A stretch of 17,579 bases of DNA from JBBPZA01 sp963728925 (lineage in GTDB: Bacteria > Actinomycetota > Thermoleophilia > Solirubrobacterales > Solirubrobacteraceae). The notes below the pieces were generated by a model. That model worked only from the letters and a program-made list of their open reading frames with translations, did not search any database and was not told the DNA's origin. The stretch spans positions 1 to 17,579 of the forward strand of contig CAVSMB010000010.1 of NCBI GenBank assembly GCA_963728925.1. The letters run 5' to 3'. The translations under genes and the position numbers were made by a program. Shown here piece after piece: positions 7,417 to 14,815 of the stretch (the stretch's first letter is position 1; every line of letters starts with the position of its first letter).

Positions 7417-8694
7417 GTGTCCACTCACAGCTCCGATCCTCTGAACGTGCTGATCGCCGGCGGCGGCGTGGCCGGCCTGGAAGCCCTCCTGGCGTTGAAC
7501 GCGACCGCGGGCGACCGCGTCCGCCTGACCCTCATCTCCCCCGCCGCCGACTTCAGTTACCGCCCGCTCGCCGTGGCCGAGCCGTTCTCGCTCGGGCACG
7601 CGTACAGCGTGCCGCTGTCGCGCTTCGCCGGAGACACGGGCGCCGAGCTCGTGACCGCAGCCGTCGTGGGGGTCGACGACGGCGTCGGGCAGGTGCGCTT
7701 GTCCGATCGCGGCACGCGCCCGTTCGACGCGCTGCTGCTGGCGCCCGGGGGCCGTGCCGTGGCCGGCGTGGACCGCGCGACGACTTGGTTTCCCGGAGGT
7801 GACTCGGACGTCTATGGGGGGCTGCTGCGCGACCTCGAGGAGGGCTACAGCAAGCGGCTGGCCATCGTCGTGCCGCCCGGGGCGGTGTGGCCGCTGCCGG
7901 CCTACGAGCTGGCGCTGATGACCGCGGGCGAGGCGAAGGCGATGGGTCAGGAGGACGTGCATATCACCGTGGTCACGCCAGAGCACGCGCCGTTGTCGCT
8001 GTTCGGAGACGAGGCGAGCGCCGCCGTGGCCGACGAGCTGAGTCAGGCGGGGGTGGATTTGAAGACCGGCGTCGTGGCGCGCTCGGCCGAGGGCGGGTTG
8101 GTGCTCGAGCCCGGTGGCGCGCGCTTGGACGTCCAGCGCGTCTTCGCGGTCCCACGGATCGTCGGCCCGGCCCTCGACGGCATCGCGCACGACGACGAGG
8201 GCTTCATCCTCGCCGATGACGACGCCCTCGTGCAGGGCGCGACGCGGACATGGGCCGCCGGCGACGGCGTCCAGTCACCGGTGAAGTTCGGCGGCCTCGC
8301 GACACATCAGGCTCGCCTAGCCGCGGCGGCGATCGCCCGGCTCGCCGGTGCCGAGGACGTGCCCGATCCCGGCGAGCCGGTGCTCCACGGGCGGCTGCTC
8401 GTCGGTCGCGGCACCCGGCGCCTCGCCGCGCGCGGTGATGCCGAGGGCGCACCGCTGTGGTGGCCGGCGGGCAAGATCGCGGGCGAGCACCTGCCCCGCT
8501 GGCTCACCGAGCACGGCGTCGTGCCTCAGGGCGCCGAGGCGCCGCCCGAAGGCGGCATCACGATCAAGCGCCCGCTGCGCCACGTGCGCGGCGTCGAGTC
8601 CCAGTACCTCTACGACCTCGCGCACCGGTACAGAACCAACGATCCGGAGATCGCCGCGCTCGGGCGCCGGATGCGCGCGACGCCCGCCCCCTAG
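7417..8694 (+). CDS. FAD/NAD(P)-binding oxidoreductase, NDH-2/SQR-like fold without cysteines
   Basis: This 425-residue flavoprotein belongs to the pyridine nucleotide-disulfide oxidoreductase superfamily. The first FAD motif is at residues 11-20 (VLIAGGGVAG), and the second, TWAAGDGVQSPVKFGG, is near 280. Overall plan and length resemble sulfide:quinone oxidoreductases and type II NADH dehydrogenases. The protein contains no cysteine at all, so it cannot use the cysteine-persulfide mechanism of SQR. A quinone- or ferredoxin-linked NAD(P)H oxidoreductase is more likely, but the substrate is unknown. The GTG at 7417 precedes the FAD motif by ten residues. No clear ribosome-binding site is seen, and the start lies beyond the ATP-grasp relic. 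It stands alone, divergent from norZ across the remnant region. Confidence 0.85.
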   Translation: MSTHSSDPLNVLIAGGGVAGLEALLALNATAGDRVRLTLISPAADFSYRPLAVAEPFSLGHAYSVPLSRFAGDTGAELVTAAVVGVDDGVGQVRLSDRGTRPFDALLLAPGGRAVAGVDRATTWFPGGDSDVYGGLLRDLEEGYSKRLAIVVPPGAVWPLPAYELALMTAGEAKAMGQEDVHITVVTPEHAPLSLFGDEASAAVADELSQAGVDLKTGVVARSAEGGLVLEPGGARLDVQRVFAVPRIVGPALDGIAHDDEGFILADDDALVQGATRTWAAGDGVQSPVKFGGLATHQARLAAAAIARLAGAEDVPDPGEPVLHGRLLVGRGTRRLAARGDAEGAPLWWPAGKIAGEHLPRWLTEHGVVPQGAEAPPEGGITIKRPLRHVRGVESQYLYDLAHRYRTNDPEIAALGRRMRATPAP

Positions 8695-8728
8695 TCGCCA
8701 CGCTCCGTCCGGTCACACTCCGACGCGC

Positions 8729-9401
8729 TCAATGAACGCTAGCCAGGCCGCGATGGGCCGGGCGGTGGCCTGCGAGCCGCGCGGCGCGCCGGTGGACGTG
8801 GCGGTGGTGGCGTGCGGCGCCGGTCGGCCGTGGGCCTCGGCGCCGGTCCTGGAGTTTGTAGAAGCGCCCCTTGACGGCCTCGGCGAGCACGAGGTAGCCG
8901 GCGATCATGGCGAGCAGGATGAGGAAGAACGCGAGTGGGAGCGACGCGAAGCCGAGCACCTCCGCCAGCGGGGTGAACGGAAGGATTGCGCCGACCGTGG
9001 CACACGCGATCGGCAGGGCGATCATCGTCTGGCTCGGGCGGCTGCGGAAGAAGGGCACGCGGCGGGTGCGGATGACCGCCTTCCAGCCCTTCGGCCTCCA
9101 CAATCCTGAGGTCGGCGGGGACGACGCCACCAACGCACAGCGCCGCGTCGGTCACGCCTCCGGTCACCGCGGAGACCACGGCGGCCGCGAGCAGCAAGGC
9201 CAGCAGCAGGTTGCGCAGCTGCCCGAGCAGGATCCCGAACACGGTCACCGGGCGCGTAGGGAGCACGTTCGGGCCGAAAGTCGCCAGTCGGGTCGCTGCC
9301 TCCGTCTCGGCGAGCCCCGCCTCTGAGCTGGCCAGCAGGCCGAACACCTCGGCAACCGGCCGGCCGGCCGCGTCCGGAAGCCCCAGCGGGCCGTGGCCTG
9401 G
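8729..9401 (-). pseudogene. Internally deleted P-type cation ATPase
   Basis: Three pieces of one P-type ATPase lie in order on the minus strand. The N-terminal piece (about 9401-9140) includes ATRLATFGPNVLPTRP and the first membrane hairpin RNLLLALLLAAAVVSAVTGG. A short actuator-domain piece, VVPADLRIVEAEGLE, follows (about 9125-9081). After a frame change near 9080 comes the C-terminal membrane part, with FFRSRPSQTMIALPI, PFTPLAEVLGF and LAEAVKGRFYKL (to about 8849). The phosphorylation motif DKTGT, the nucleotide domain and most transmembrane helices are gone, some 600 residues in all. The wording of both ends recalls magnesium-type (MgtA-like) or related ATPases, but the substrate cannot be stated. 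It cannot be functional. Confidence 0.75.
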
Positions 9402-9420
9402 GCCGCCCCGACGACTTCAT

Positions 9421-9686
9421 GCGATGGGAGCGAAGCCGTGTCAGGCGGGGCCGCCACGCTTCGTTCCGGGCCACGTCCACTCGCGAGTCGCAGACAGGGC
9501 GCAAGCGGACGGTCGGCTACCAGCTAGCAGTGCAACCCTGTGGTTGCGCTCCTGGGACCGGCTGTGGGACCGGCTGGGACCGAAACCTGCGGTCCACAGG
9601 GGTCCACTGCGGTTCTGCGGCACCTCGCGGAAGCGGTCCATGGGGCGCGCGATCCCGCTCCAGGAGCGAGAATCCGGCCTGCGAAG
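9421..9686. other. Gap between the P-type ATPase relic and tRNA-Ser
   Basis: No gene is convincing here. It holds a small hairpin (GCAACC-CTGT-GGTTGC near 9531-9546) and two and a half copies of GGGACCGGCT at 9554-9582. As it lies directly 3' of a tRNA gene it is a place where integrative elements could insert, but no integrase or duplicated tRNA end was found. Confidence 0.3.
9554..9582. repeat. Short direct repeats 3' of tRNA-Ser
   Basis: GGGACCGGCT occurs at 9554-9563 and 9566-9575, followed by GGGACCG at 9576-9582. Function is unknown; the repeats may be incidental. Confidence 0.4.
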
Positions 9687-9775
9687 CGGAGGGGGAGGGA
9701 TTCGAACCCTCGAGGGACGAAACCGCCCCTAACGGTTTTCGAGACCGCCCCGTTCAACCACTCCGGCACCCCTCC
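9687..9775 (-). tRNA. tRNA-Ser (anticodon CGA)
   Basis: The minus strand folds as a class II tRNA. Acceptor strand GGAGGGG (from 9775) pairs with CCCCTCC (9694-9688), and the discriminator is G at 9687. The anticodon stem GCGGT/ACCGT encloses the loop CTCGAAA, giving anticodon CGA (reads UCG). A long variable arm follows (GGGGC/GTCCC stem, one G-T pair), then a T arm GAGGG-TTCGAAT-CCCTC. CCA is not encoded. It lies 88 bp downstream of tadA in the same direction. Confidence 0.95.
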
Positions 9776-9863
9776 GGGCCCTCGAGGCGAGGGCCTAGGC
9801 TAGCGGCCGCCTGGATGGAGCGGGCCGCGGCCCGGCGGCTTCCGGCGCGGGTCAACGCGCCGC

Positions 9864-10343
9864 TCACCGGCGCTCGCCGAAGAAGGCCGTGAGCAGCAGG
9901 GCGCACTCCTCGGCGAGCAGGCCGCCGGCGACCTCGGGCCGGTGGTTGAGGCGCGGTTCGCCGAGGACGTCGAGCACCGATCCCGCGGCCCCCGCCTTGG
10001 GATCGGAGGCGCCGAAGACGATGCGCGGCACCCGCCCGAGGACGATCGCGCCGGCGCACATCGCGCAGGGCTCGAGCGTCACGTAGAGGACGGTGTCGAG
10101 CAACCGCCAGCTCCCGAGCCGCCCCGCCGCCTCGCGCAGGGCGATGATCTCGGCGTGGGCGGTGGGATCCGCGCGCAGCTCGCGCTCGTTGTGGCCCGCT
10201 CCGATGACCTCCCCGCCGTGGACCGCGATCGCCCCGATGGGCACGTCCTCGTGCTCTCCAGCGCGCTCCGCCTCGCGGATCGCGAGGTGCATGAAGTACT
10301 CGTCGCGGGGGAAGAAGCGCGCGCTCATCGACAGGTCGGCCAC
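9864..10343 (-). CDS. tadA: tRNA-specific adenosine deaminase TadA
   Basis: This 159-residue cytidine/deoxycytidylate deaminase-fold enzyme converts adenosine 34 to inosine in tRNA-Arg(ACG). The zinc and catalytic set is complete: His63 and Glu65 in TAHAEI, and Cys93 and Cys96 in EPCAMCAGA. The NERELRADPTAHAEI stretch is typical of the family. Length is normal. The GTG at 10343 was chosen as the longest frame. The ATG at 10328 (five residues later) is an alternative, and neither has a clear ribosome site. The downstream tRNA-Ser on the same strand may share its transcript. The gene diverges from the subtilisin-like protease gene. Confidence 0.93.
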   Translation of the reverse strand: MADLSMSARFFPRDEYFMHLAIREAERAGEHEDVPIGAIAVHGGEVIGAGHNERELRADPTAHAEIIALREAAGRLGSWRLLDTVLYVTLEPCAMCAGAIVLGRVPRIVFGASDPKAGAAGSVLDVLGEPRLNHRPEVAGGLLAEECALLLTAFFGERR

Positions 10344-10403
10344 AATGGCAGGATCGCGGTGGGGAAACTTTGCCCCCAGCGCGATGTTCTCTCAACGGAT
10401 GCC

Positions 10404-10500
10404 AAGACTCCTCTCTCTTTCCGCGCCGCGCCTCCCAGGGCGCCGGCAGCCACGACTCCTCCCCCTTTTCGCGCCGCGATGGCCAGAGCGCCGGCACGCC
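10404..10500. repeat. Imperfect 48/49-bp tandem duplication upstream of the protease gene
   Basis: Unit one (10404-10451) and unit two (10452-10500) align along their whole length. They share the GACTCCTC start, the CGCGCCGCG core and the GCGCCGGCA end, with roughly three quarters of positions identical. The second unit ends directly before the protease ATG at 10501. The duplication may be non-coding leader, or short repeated elements; it does not encode a signal-peptide-like sequence. Confidence 0.6.
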
Positions 10501-11823
10501 ATGCCGGTTCTCTGCCTGGTGGCGCTGCTCCTGGCCGCGGCCCCCGCCGCGGCCCAGCAGGTCGTACCCGGCGAGGTGGTCGTGAAGTACGACCAGGGGA
10601 CGACGCGCGCGCAGCGAGCCGCGGTCCAGGCGGCGACGGGCACCGGCGACCCGACGCCGATCGCCCCGCAGTCGCGCGTCCTCAAGGTCAAGGACGGGGC
10701 CAGCGTCGCCCAGACGGTCAGCGAGCTGCGCCGCCGCCCGGACGTCCAGTACGCCGCCCCGAACGTCATCGCCCACGCGGCGGGCGGCTTCTTCCCGAAC
10801 GACCCCGGCAAGGGCGTCCCGGGCGACTGGCGCAACATGCAGTGGAACTTCCTGGGCGAGACCGGGATCAACGCCCCCGACGCGTGGGCCAACGCCCGCG
10901 CGGCCGGCGCTCCCGGCGGGCGCGGGGTGACGATCGCCGTGCTCGACACAGGGATCGCCTTCGAGAACCGCGGCCGCTACCGCCGCTCCCCGGACTTCTC
11001 GGGCACGCGCTTCACCCAGGGTCGCGACTTCGTGGCCCCCGACCGCTATCCCGACGACCAGAACGGCCACGGGACCTTCGTCGCGGGCGTGCTCGCCGAG
11101 ACCACGGACAACGCCCGCGGGCTGACGGGCCTGGCCTACCGCTCGACGCTGCTTCCCGTCCGCGTGCTCGACGCGCGCGGCGAGGGCGATGCCGGCGCCA
11201 TCGAGGCCGGCATCCGCTACGCCGTGCGCCGCAAGGTCCAGGTCATCAACCTCAGCCTCGAGTTCGGCACCCAGGTCCGCTCGGCTGAGATCCCCGGCAT
11301 TCTCGACGCGCTGCGCTTCGCCGCCCGCCGCGGCGTGCTCGTGGTCGCGGCGAGCGGCAACGAGGGCGAGCGCACCATCGCCTTCCCGGCCCGCGCGAGC
11401 GAGGTCGTCGCGGTCGGGGCGACGACCGAGAGCCGCTGCCTCGCGGACTACTCCAACGGAGGCGCGGAGCTCGACCTCGTCGCGCCGGGCGGCGGCCCCG
11501 ACGCCGACGTGCCCGGCGATCCGAACTGCCGTCCCTTCGAGAGCTCGGACCGCGAGATCAGCCAGATGAGCTTCAAGGGCGGCACTGTGCGGCGCTTCGG
11601 GCTGCGTGGTGAGGAGGGGACCTCGATGGCGGCGCCCCACGTGTCCGCGGCCGCCGCGCTGGTGATCGCGAGCCGGGTCATCGGGATCAGGCCAGGGGCA
11701 CCGGCCGTCGAGAAGCGACTCGAGGACACCGCGCGCGACCTCGGGTCGCCGGGATTCGACGACCGCTACGGGGCGGGGCTGCTGGACGCGGCGGCCGCCA
11801 CGCAAGCCTCGTCGCCGCGCTGA
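10501..11823 (+). CDS. Secreted subtilisin-like serine protease (S8 family)
   Basis: This 440-residue preproprotein starts with a short signal peptide (VLCLVALLLAAAPAAA, cleavage likely after AAA near residue 18). A propeptide of the I9/fervidolysin-like kind follows (about 20-92, from PGEVVVKYDQG to VQYAAPNVIAHA). The catalytic domain shows Asp149 in VLDTGIA, His190 in NGHGTFVAG, the oxyanion Asn287 in AASGNEG and Ser375 in GTSMAAPHV, so the triad is complete. There is no C-terminal anchor or repeat domain, so it is probably released outside the cell. Start choice: the ATG at 10501 places the signal peptide at the very N-terminus. The frame is open further upstream, but that part reads as the antisense of tadA and the tandem repeat. 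Only 22 bp separate its stop from the epimerase start. Confidence 0.93.
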   Translation: MPVLCLVALLLAAAPAAAQQVVPGEVVVKYDQGTTRAQRAAVQAATGTGDPTPIAPQSRVLKVKDGASVAQTVSELRRRPDVQYAAPNVIAHAAGGFFPNDPGKGVPGDWRNMQWNFLGETGINAPDAWANARAAGAPGGRGVTIAVLDTGIAFENRGRYRRSPDFSGTRFTQGRDFVAPDRYPDDQNGHGTFVAGVLAETTDNARGLTGLAYRSTLLPVRVLDARGEGDAGAIEAGIRYAVRRKVQVINLSLEFGTQVRSAEIPGILDALRFAARRGVLVVAASGNEGERTIAFPARASEVVAVGATTESRCLADYSNGGAELDLVAPGGGPDADVPGDPNCRPFESSDREISQMSFKGGTVRRFGLRGEEGTSMAAPHVSAAAALVIASRVIGIRPGAPAVEKRLEDTARDLGSPGFDDRYGAGLLDAAAATQASSPR

Positions 11824-11845
11824 CGAGGCCCGGCCGGCCCCCACG

Positions 11846-12781
11846 ATGCGCGCCCTCGTCACCGGCGGCGCCGGCTTCATTGGCTCCAGCCTCGTCGACG
11901 CCCTGCTCGCGCGCGGCGACGAGGTCACCGTGCTGGACGACCTCTCGACGGGGCGCGTCGCGAACCTCGCGGCGGCGCTCGGGCGAGGCGCCGTCCTGCG
12001 CGAGGCCGACGTCGCGGACGCGGCTGCCGTAGACGAGGTCACCGCCGCCGCCCGCCCCGAGCTCGTCTTCCACCTCGCCGCGCACGTCGACGTGCGGCGC
12101 TCGATCGAGGACCCCGCCCACGACGCGCGCGTCAACGTCGACGGGACGGTCGCCGTGCTCGAGGCCGCGCGGCGCCACGGCGCCGCGCGCGTCGTCTTCA
12201 GCAGCACCGGCGGCGCGATCTACGGGGACGCCTACGTGCTGCCGACCCCCGAGACGGCGCCGCGGCGACCGCTCGCGCCTTACGGCGCCGACAAGGCCAT
12301 CGCCGAGGACCGCTGCGAGCGCTTCACGCGCGAGCACGGCCTGGCGACCGTGAGCCTGCGCTACGCCAACGTCTACGGCGCGCGGCAGGACCCGCTCGGC
12401 GAGGGCGGCGTCGTCGCGATCTTCTGCGGGCGCCTGCGCGACGGGCGCCGGCCGGTGATCTTCGGCGACGGCAGCCAGACCCGGGACTTCGTGCACGTCG
12501 ACGACGTCGTCGCGGCGAACCTCGCCGCTGCCGCGAGCGACCACATGGGTCCGCTGAACATCGGGAGCGGGGTGCAGACCAGCGTGCTCGCGCTCGTCGG
12601 CGCGCTCCGCGCGCTCGCCGACGAGCGCGCCGGCGCGTTCGAGCCGGCCTTCGAGCCCGCACGCCCCGGCGAGGTGGCGCGCAGCTGCCTCGACCCTTCC
12701 GCCGCCCGCGCAGCGCTGGGCTGGCGCGCGCGGATCGGCCTGCCCGAGGGGCTTGCCTCGACGCTCAGGTGGTCCGGATGA
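11846..12781 (+). CDS. NAD-dependent epimerase/dehydratase (extended SDR, UDP-glucose 4-epimerase-like)
   Basis: This 311-residue Rossmann-fold enzyme acts on nucleotide sugars. The cofactor motif GGAGFIG is at residues 7-13 and Asp31/32 after the second strand suits NAD(H). Catalytic Ser/Thr lies in FSSTGGAIYGD (119-121), with Tyr146 and Lys150 in YGADK. Further family marks are RYANVYGARQDP and GDGSQTRDFVHVDD. It is closest in feel to GalE-type 4-epimerases of Actinobacteria and Archaea; the exact sugar cannot be told from sequence. It begins 22 bp after the protease gene and may be cotranscribed. Its last 17 bp overlap the end of the convergent universal stress gene. Confidence 0.88.
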   Translation: MRALVTGGAGFIGSSLVDALLARGDEVTVLDDLSTGRVANLAAALGRGAVLREADVADAAAVDEVTAAARPELVFHLAAHVDVRRSIEDPAHDARVNVDGTVAVLEAARRHGAARVVFSSTGGAIYGDAYVLPTPETAPRRPLAPYGADKAIAEDRCERFTREHGLATVSLRYANVYGARQDPLGEGGVVAIFCGRLRDGRRPVIFGDGSQTRDFVHVDDVVAANLAAAASDHMGPLNIGSGVQTSVLALVGALRALADERAGAFEPAFEPARPGEVARSCLDPSAARAALGWRARIGLPEGLASTLRWSG

Positions 12782-13208
12782 TCAGGACCGAGCAGGGCGC
12801 GTGGTGGGACACCTTGTTGGGCACCGAGCCGAGCAGGAAGCGCTTGGCCCCCGTCATGCCCTTGTTGCCGACGATGATGAGGTCCGAGCCGCGCTCCTCG
12901 GCGACGTCGAGGATCGCGTCGGCCGGGTCGCCCTGGCGTGCGAAGGTCTCGACCGGCACCCCGGCGCCCTGGATCTCCTGCGCGGCTTCATTGAGCGTCG
13001 CGTCGACGTCCTCGCGCGGATTGACCATCCACTGCAGGTCGTCGGGGGCCTCGCGGCGCTCCTCGGCGAGCCGCTGGTTGGAGACCGGCTCGTAGGCGCT
13101 GACCAGGTCGACGCGCGCGCCGACGCTCTTGGCGAGCTCGGTCGCCTGGTGTACCGCCTCTCGGGCGGTCTCGGAGCCGTCGGTGCCCACCACGATCGAG
13201 CCGAACAT
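12765..13208 (-). CDS. Universal stress protein, UspA family
   Basis: This 147-residue single-domain Usp has a typical N-terminus (SIVVGTDGSETA) and the ATP-binding signature G114-x2-G117-x9-G127-S (GNKGMTGAKRFLLGSVP). It is expected to bind ATP and to dimerise in the cytoplasm. The ATG at 13208 has an excellent ribosome site, AAGGAG seven bases upstream, one of the few strong ones in the window. It lies 64 bp downstream of the 28-residue membrane protein gene and may be the last gene of that minus-strand unit. The 3' end overlaps the convergent epimerase gene by 17 bp. The partner process is unknown. Confidence 0.93.
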   Translation of the reverse strand: MFGSIVVGTDGSETAREAVHQATELAKSVGARVDLVSAYEPVSNQRLAEERREAPDDLQWMVNPREDVDATLNEAAQEIQGAGVPVETFARQGDPADAILDVAEERGSDLIIVGNKGMTGAKRFLLGSVPNKVSHHAPCSVLIIRTT

Positions 13209-13272
13209 CCACCTTCTCCTTCGTCGCCCACGCCGGGATCGCGACGATCTTATCCTCGTGCTCTCTCCGGCC

Positions 13273-13359
13273 CTACGCGAGCTTCACGATCGCGATGATC
13301 ATCCCGGCGAGCACGAACACGGCGATCGCGACCTGCGTCCAGATCCAGAACGGCGACAT
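13273..13359 (-). CDS. Small single-span membrane protein (28 residues)
   Basis: The frame begins MSPFWIWTQVAIAVFV and continues with a hydrophobic run ending AIVKLA, so almost the whole protein is one membrane helix with a short polar N-terminus. The ATG at 13359 is preceded by GAGGGAG, overlapping the end of the sulfur-enzyme gene whose stop is only 7 bp upstream. That spacing and ribosome site argue for a real cotranscribed gene. I do not recognise a family. It may be a small regulatory or structural subunit of a membrane complex. A chance frame is the alternative, since GC-rich DNA often offers open frames, though rarely with a ribosome site and a clean helix. Confidence 0.5.
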   Translation of the reverse strand: MSPFWIWTQVAIAVFVLAGMIIAIVKLA

Positions 13360-13366
13360 CGCTCCC

Positions 13367-14767
13367 TCAGGGTAGAGGGGCCGGCTCGCCGGCCTCGAGC
13401 GGCCGGCCGGCGCGCCGCCACGCCGGGATCCCGCCGTCGGCCACGTGCAGCACCTCGTCGACTCCGAGTCGCCGCAGCAGGCTCGCAGCGACCGCGCTGC
13501 GCTGGCCCGATGAGCACACGGCCGCGACCGGGCGCCCGGCGTCGAGCTTGGCGGGCAGCTCGCGCAGGTCGTGGTAGGCGGCGTGCAGCGAGCCGGGGAT
13601 GTGGCCGTCCTCGAACTCCGAGCGCTCGCGCACGTCGAGGAGCTGCAGCTCGGGCCGCGAGCTCGTGAGGTCGAACAGCGTGTCCACGGACACGCGCTCG
13701 AGGCGCTCGACCACACGGTGCTCCTGGCGCCAGGTGGTCATCCCGCCGTGCAGGTAGCCCGAGAGCCGGCGAACGCCGACCGCGGCCGAGAGGCTCGCGG
13801 CACGGCGGGCGTCCTCGTCGTGGCGGCCAACGATCACGATGTCGTCGGCGCGATCGACCACCCAGGCGAGCTTCGTCCCGAACCCGGCACGCAGGGTCGA
13901 CAGGCAGATCGCCCCCAGGATGTGCGCGTCGTCGAACTGCTCGTCGGTGCGCACGTCGACGAGCACGGCGCCGTCGCGGCGCTTCTGCTCGACCTGGCGC
14001 GGGGTCAGCGGCATCGCCGCGACGCCGTCGGTGAGCAGCGGGCCGTGGTTGAGGTCGACGATCGCGCGGAAGTTCGGGGGCTGCGGGCCGAGTCGGGCGA
14101 GCGAGCGCTCGACGAAGGTCGCCTCGTCGTCCTGGGCCAGCAGCTCGTTGTGGCGGTGCTCGTAGCCGATCGTCGAGCTGACCTTCATGTCCATCCCGGG
14201 GCCTCCGCAGAGCGAGCCGCCGAGGTGACCGGGCCACACTTCGGTCTCGGGAGCGAGCACCAGCAGGCGCTCGTGCAGGCTGTGGAAGATGGCTCGGGCC
14301 CCGTCCTCCTTGTCCACGGCGAGGTCGGGCCGCGCGACGTCGCCGACGAACAGCGAGTCGCCGCTGAGCACCGCCCACGGCTCGTCGCCGCGGTCGAGGT
14401 CTGAGAGCAGGAAGGCCGTGTGCTCGGGCCGATGCCCGGGGGTGTGCACGGCGCGAACGCGCACGGATCCGAGCGCGAGCTCCCACCCGTCCTCGAAGGG
14501 CTCGTGGTCGTAGTCCGCGCCGGCCAGGCGGTGGACGTGGATCGTCGCGCCGGTGGCGGAGGCGAGCCTGCCGTGCCCCGAGACGTGGTCGGCGTGCGTG
14601 TGGGTCTCGAGCACGTGCTCGATGTCGACACCGACGTAGCGGGCGAACTCGAGGTACTCGTCGATCTCGAAGCGCGGGTCGACGACCGCGGCGACGCCGG
14701 CGTGCTCGTCGCCGACCACGTAGGAGGCGCAGCCCAGGTCGTCGTGGGTGATCTGGCGGAAGATCAT
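13367..14767 (-). CDS. Metallo-beta-lactamase fold hydrolase with two rhodanese domains (persulfide dioxygenase-like)
   Basis: This 466-residue protein combines an N-terminal metallo-beta-lactamase domain of the ETHE1/glyoxalase-II type with two rhodanese domains. Metal ligands are visible at His56, His58, Asp60 and His61 (THTHADH), His112 (HTPGHRPEH), Asp137 (LSGDSLF) and His181 (WPGHLGG). The first rhodanese domain (about 255-350) has no cysteine at the active loop (VIVGRHDEDA). The second (about 365-460) has Cys418 in AVCSSGQRSA and looks active. Such fusions oxidise or transfer persulfide sulfur, for example on glutathione- or other thiol-linked persulfides, which is inference here. A TACGAT -10-like box sits 13 bp upstream of the ATG. 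The 28-residue membrane protein and Usp follow on the same strand. Confidence 0.9.
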   Translation of the reverse strand: MIFRQITHDDLGCASYVVGDEHAGVAAVVDPRFEIDEYLEFARYVGVDIEHVLETHTHADHVSGHGRLASATGATIHVHRLAGADYDHEPFEDGWELALGSVRVRAVHTPGHRPEHTAFLLSDLDRGDEPWAVLSGDSLFVGDVARPDLAVDKEDGARAIFHSLHERLLVLAPETEVWPGHLGGSLCGGPGMDMKVSSTIGYEHRHNELLAQDDEATFVERSLARLGPQPPNFRAIVDLNHGPLLTDGVAAMPLTPRQVEQKRRDGAVLVDVRTDEQFDDAHILGAICLSTLRAGFGTKLAWVVDRADDIVIVGRHDEDARRAASLSAAVGVRRLSGYLHGGMTTWRQEHRVVERLERVSVDTLFDLTSSRPELQLLDVRERSEFEDGHIPGSLHAAYHDLRELPAKLDAGRPVAAVCSSGQRSAVAASLLRRLGVDEVLHVADGGIPAWRRAGRPLEAGEPAPLP

Positions 14768-14815
14768 GCCCGTGAGGCAGATCGTAGGCGGCGCGGCGGC
14801 GGGGCGCGCGAAGGC

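Noticed and set aside
7417..8694. Assignment as sulfide:quinone oxidoreductase
   Set aside because: The protein has no cysteine, so the characteristic redox disulfide is impossible.
9531..9582. Attachment site of an integrative element 3' of tRNA-Ser
   Set aside because: There is no integrase gene in the window and no second copy of the tRNA 3' end, only short direct repeats.
9540..9892. Small plus-strand frames containing GFEPSRDETAP or GRDSNPRGTKPP
   Set aside because: These are translations of the antisense of tRNA-Ser, a well-known annotation artefact.
9754..12207. Very long minus-strand open frame (817 codons)
   Set aside because: It runs antisense to the protease and epimerase genes and through tadA in another frame. 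Its translation is low-complexity Arg/Ala-rich, and the sense-strand genes have complete catalytic motifs.
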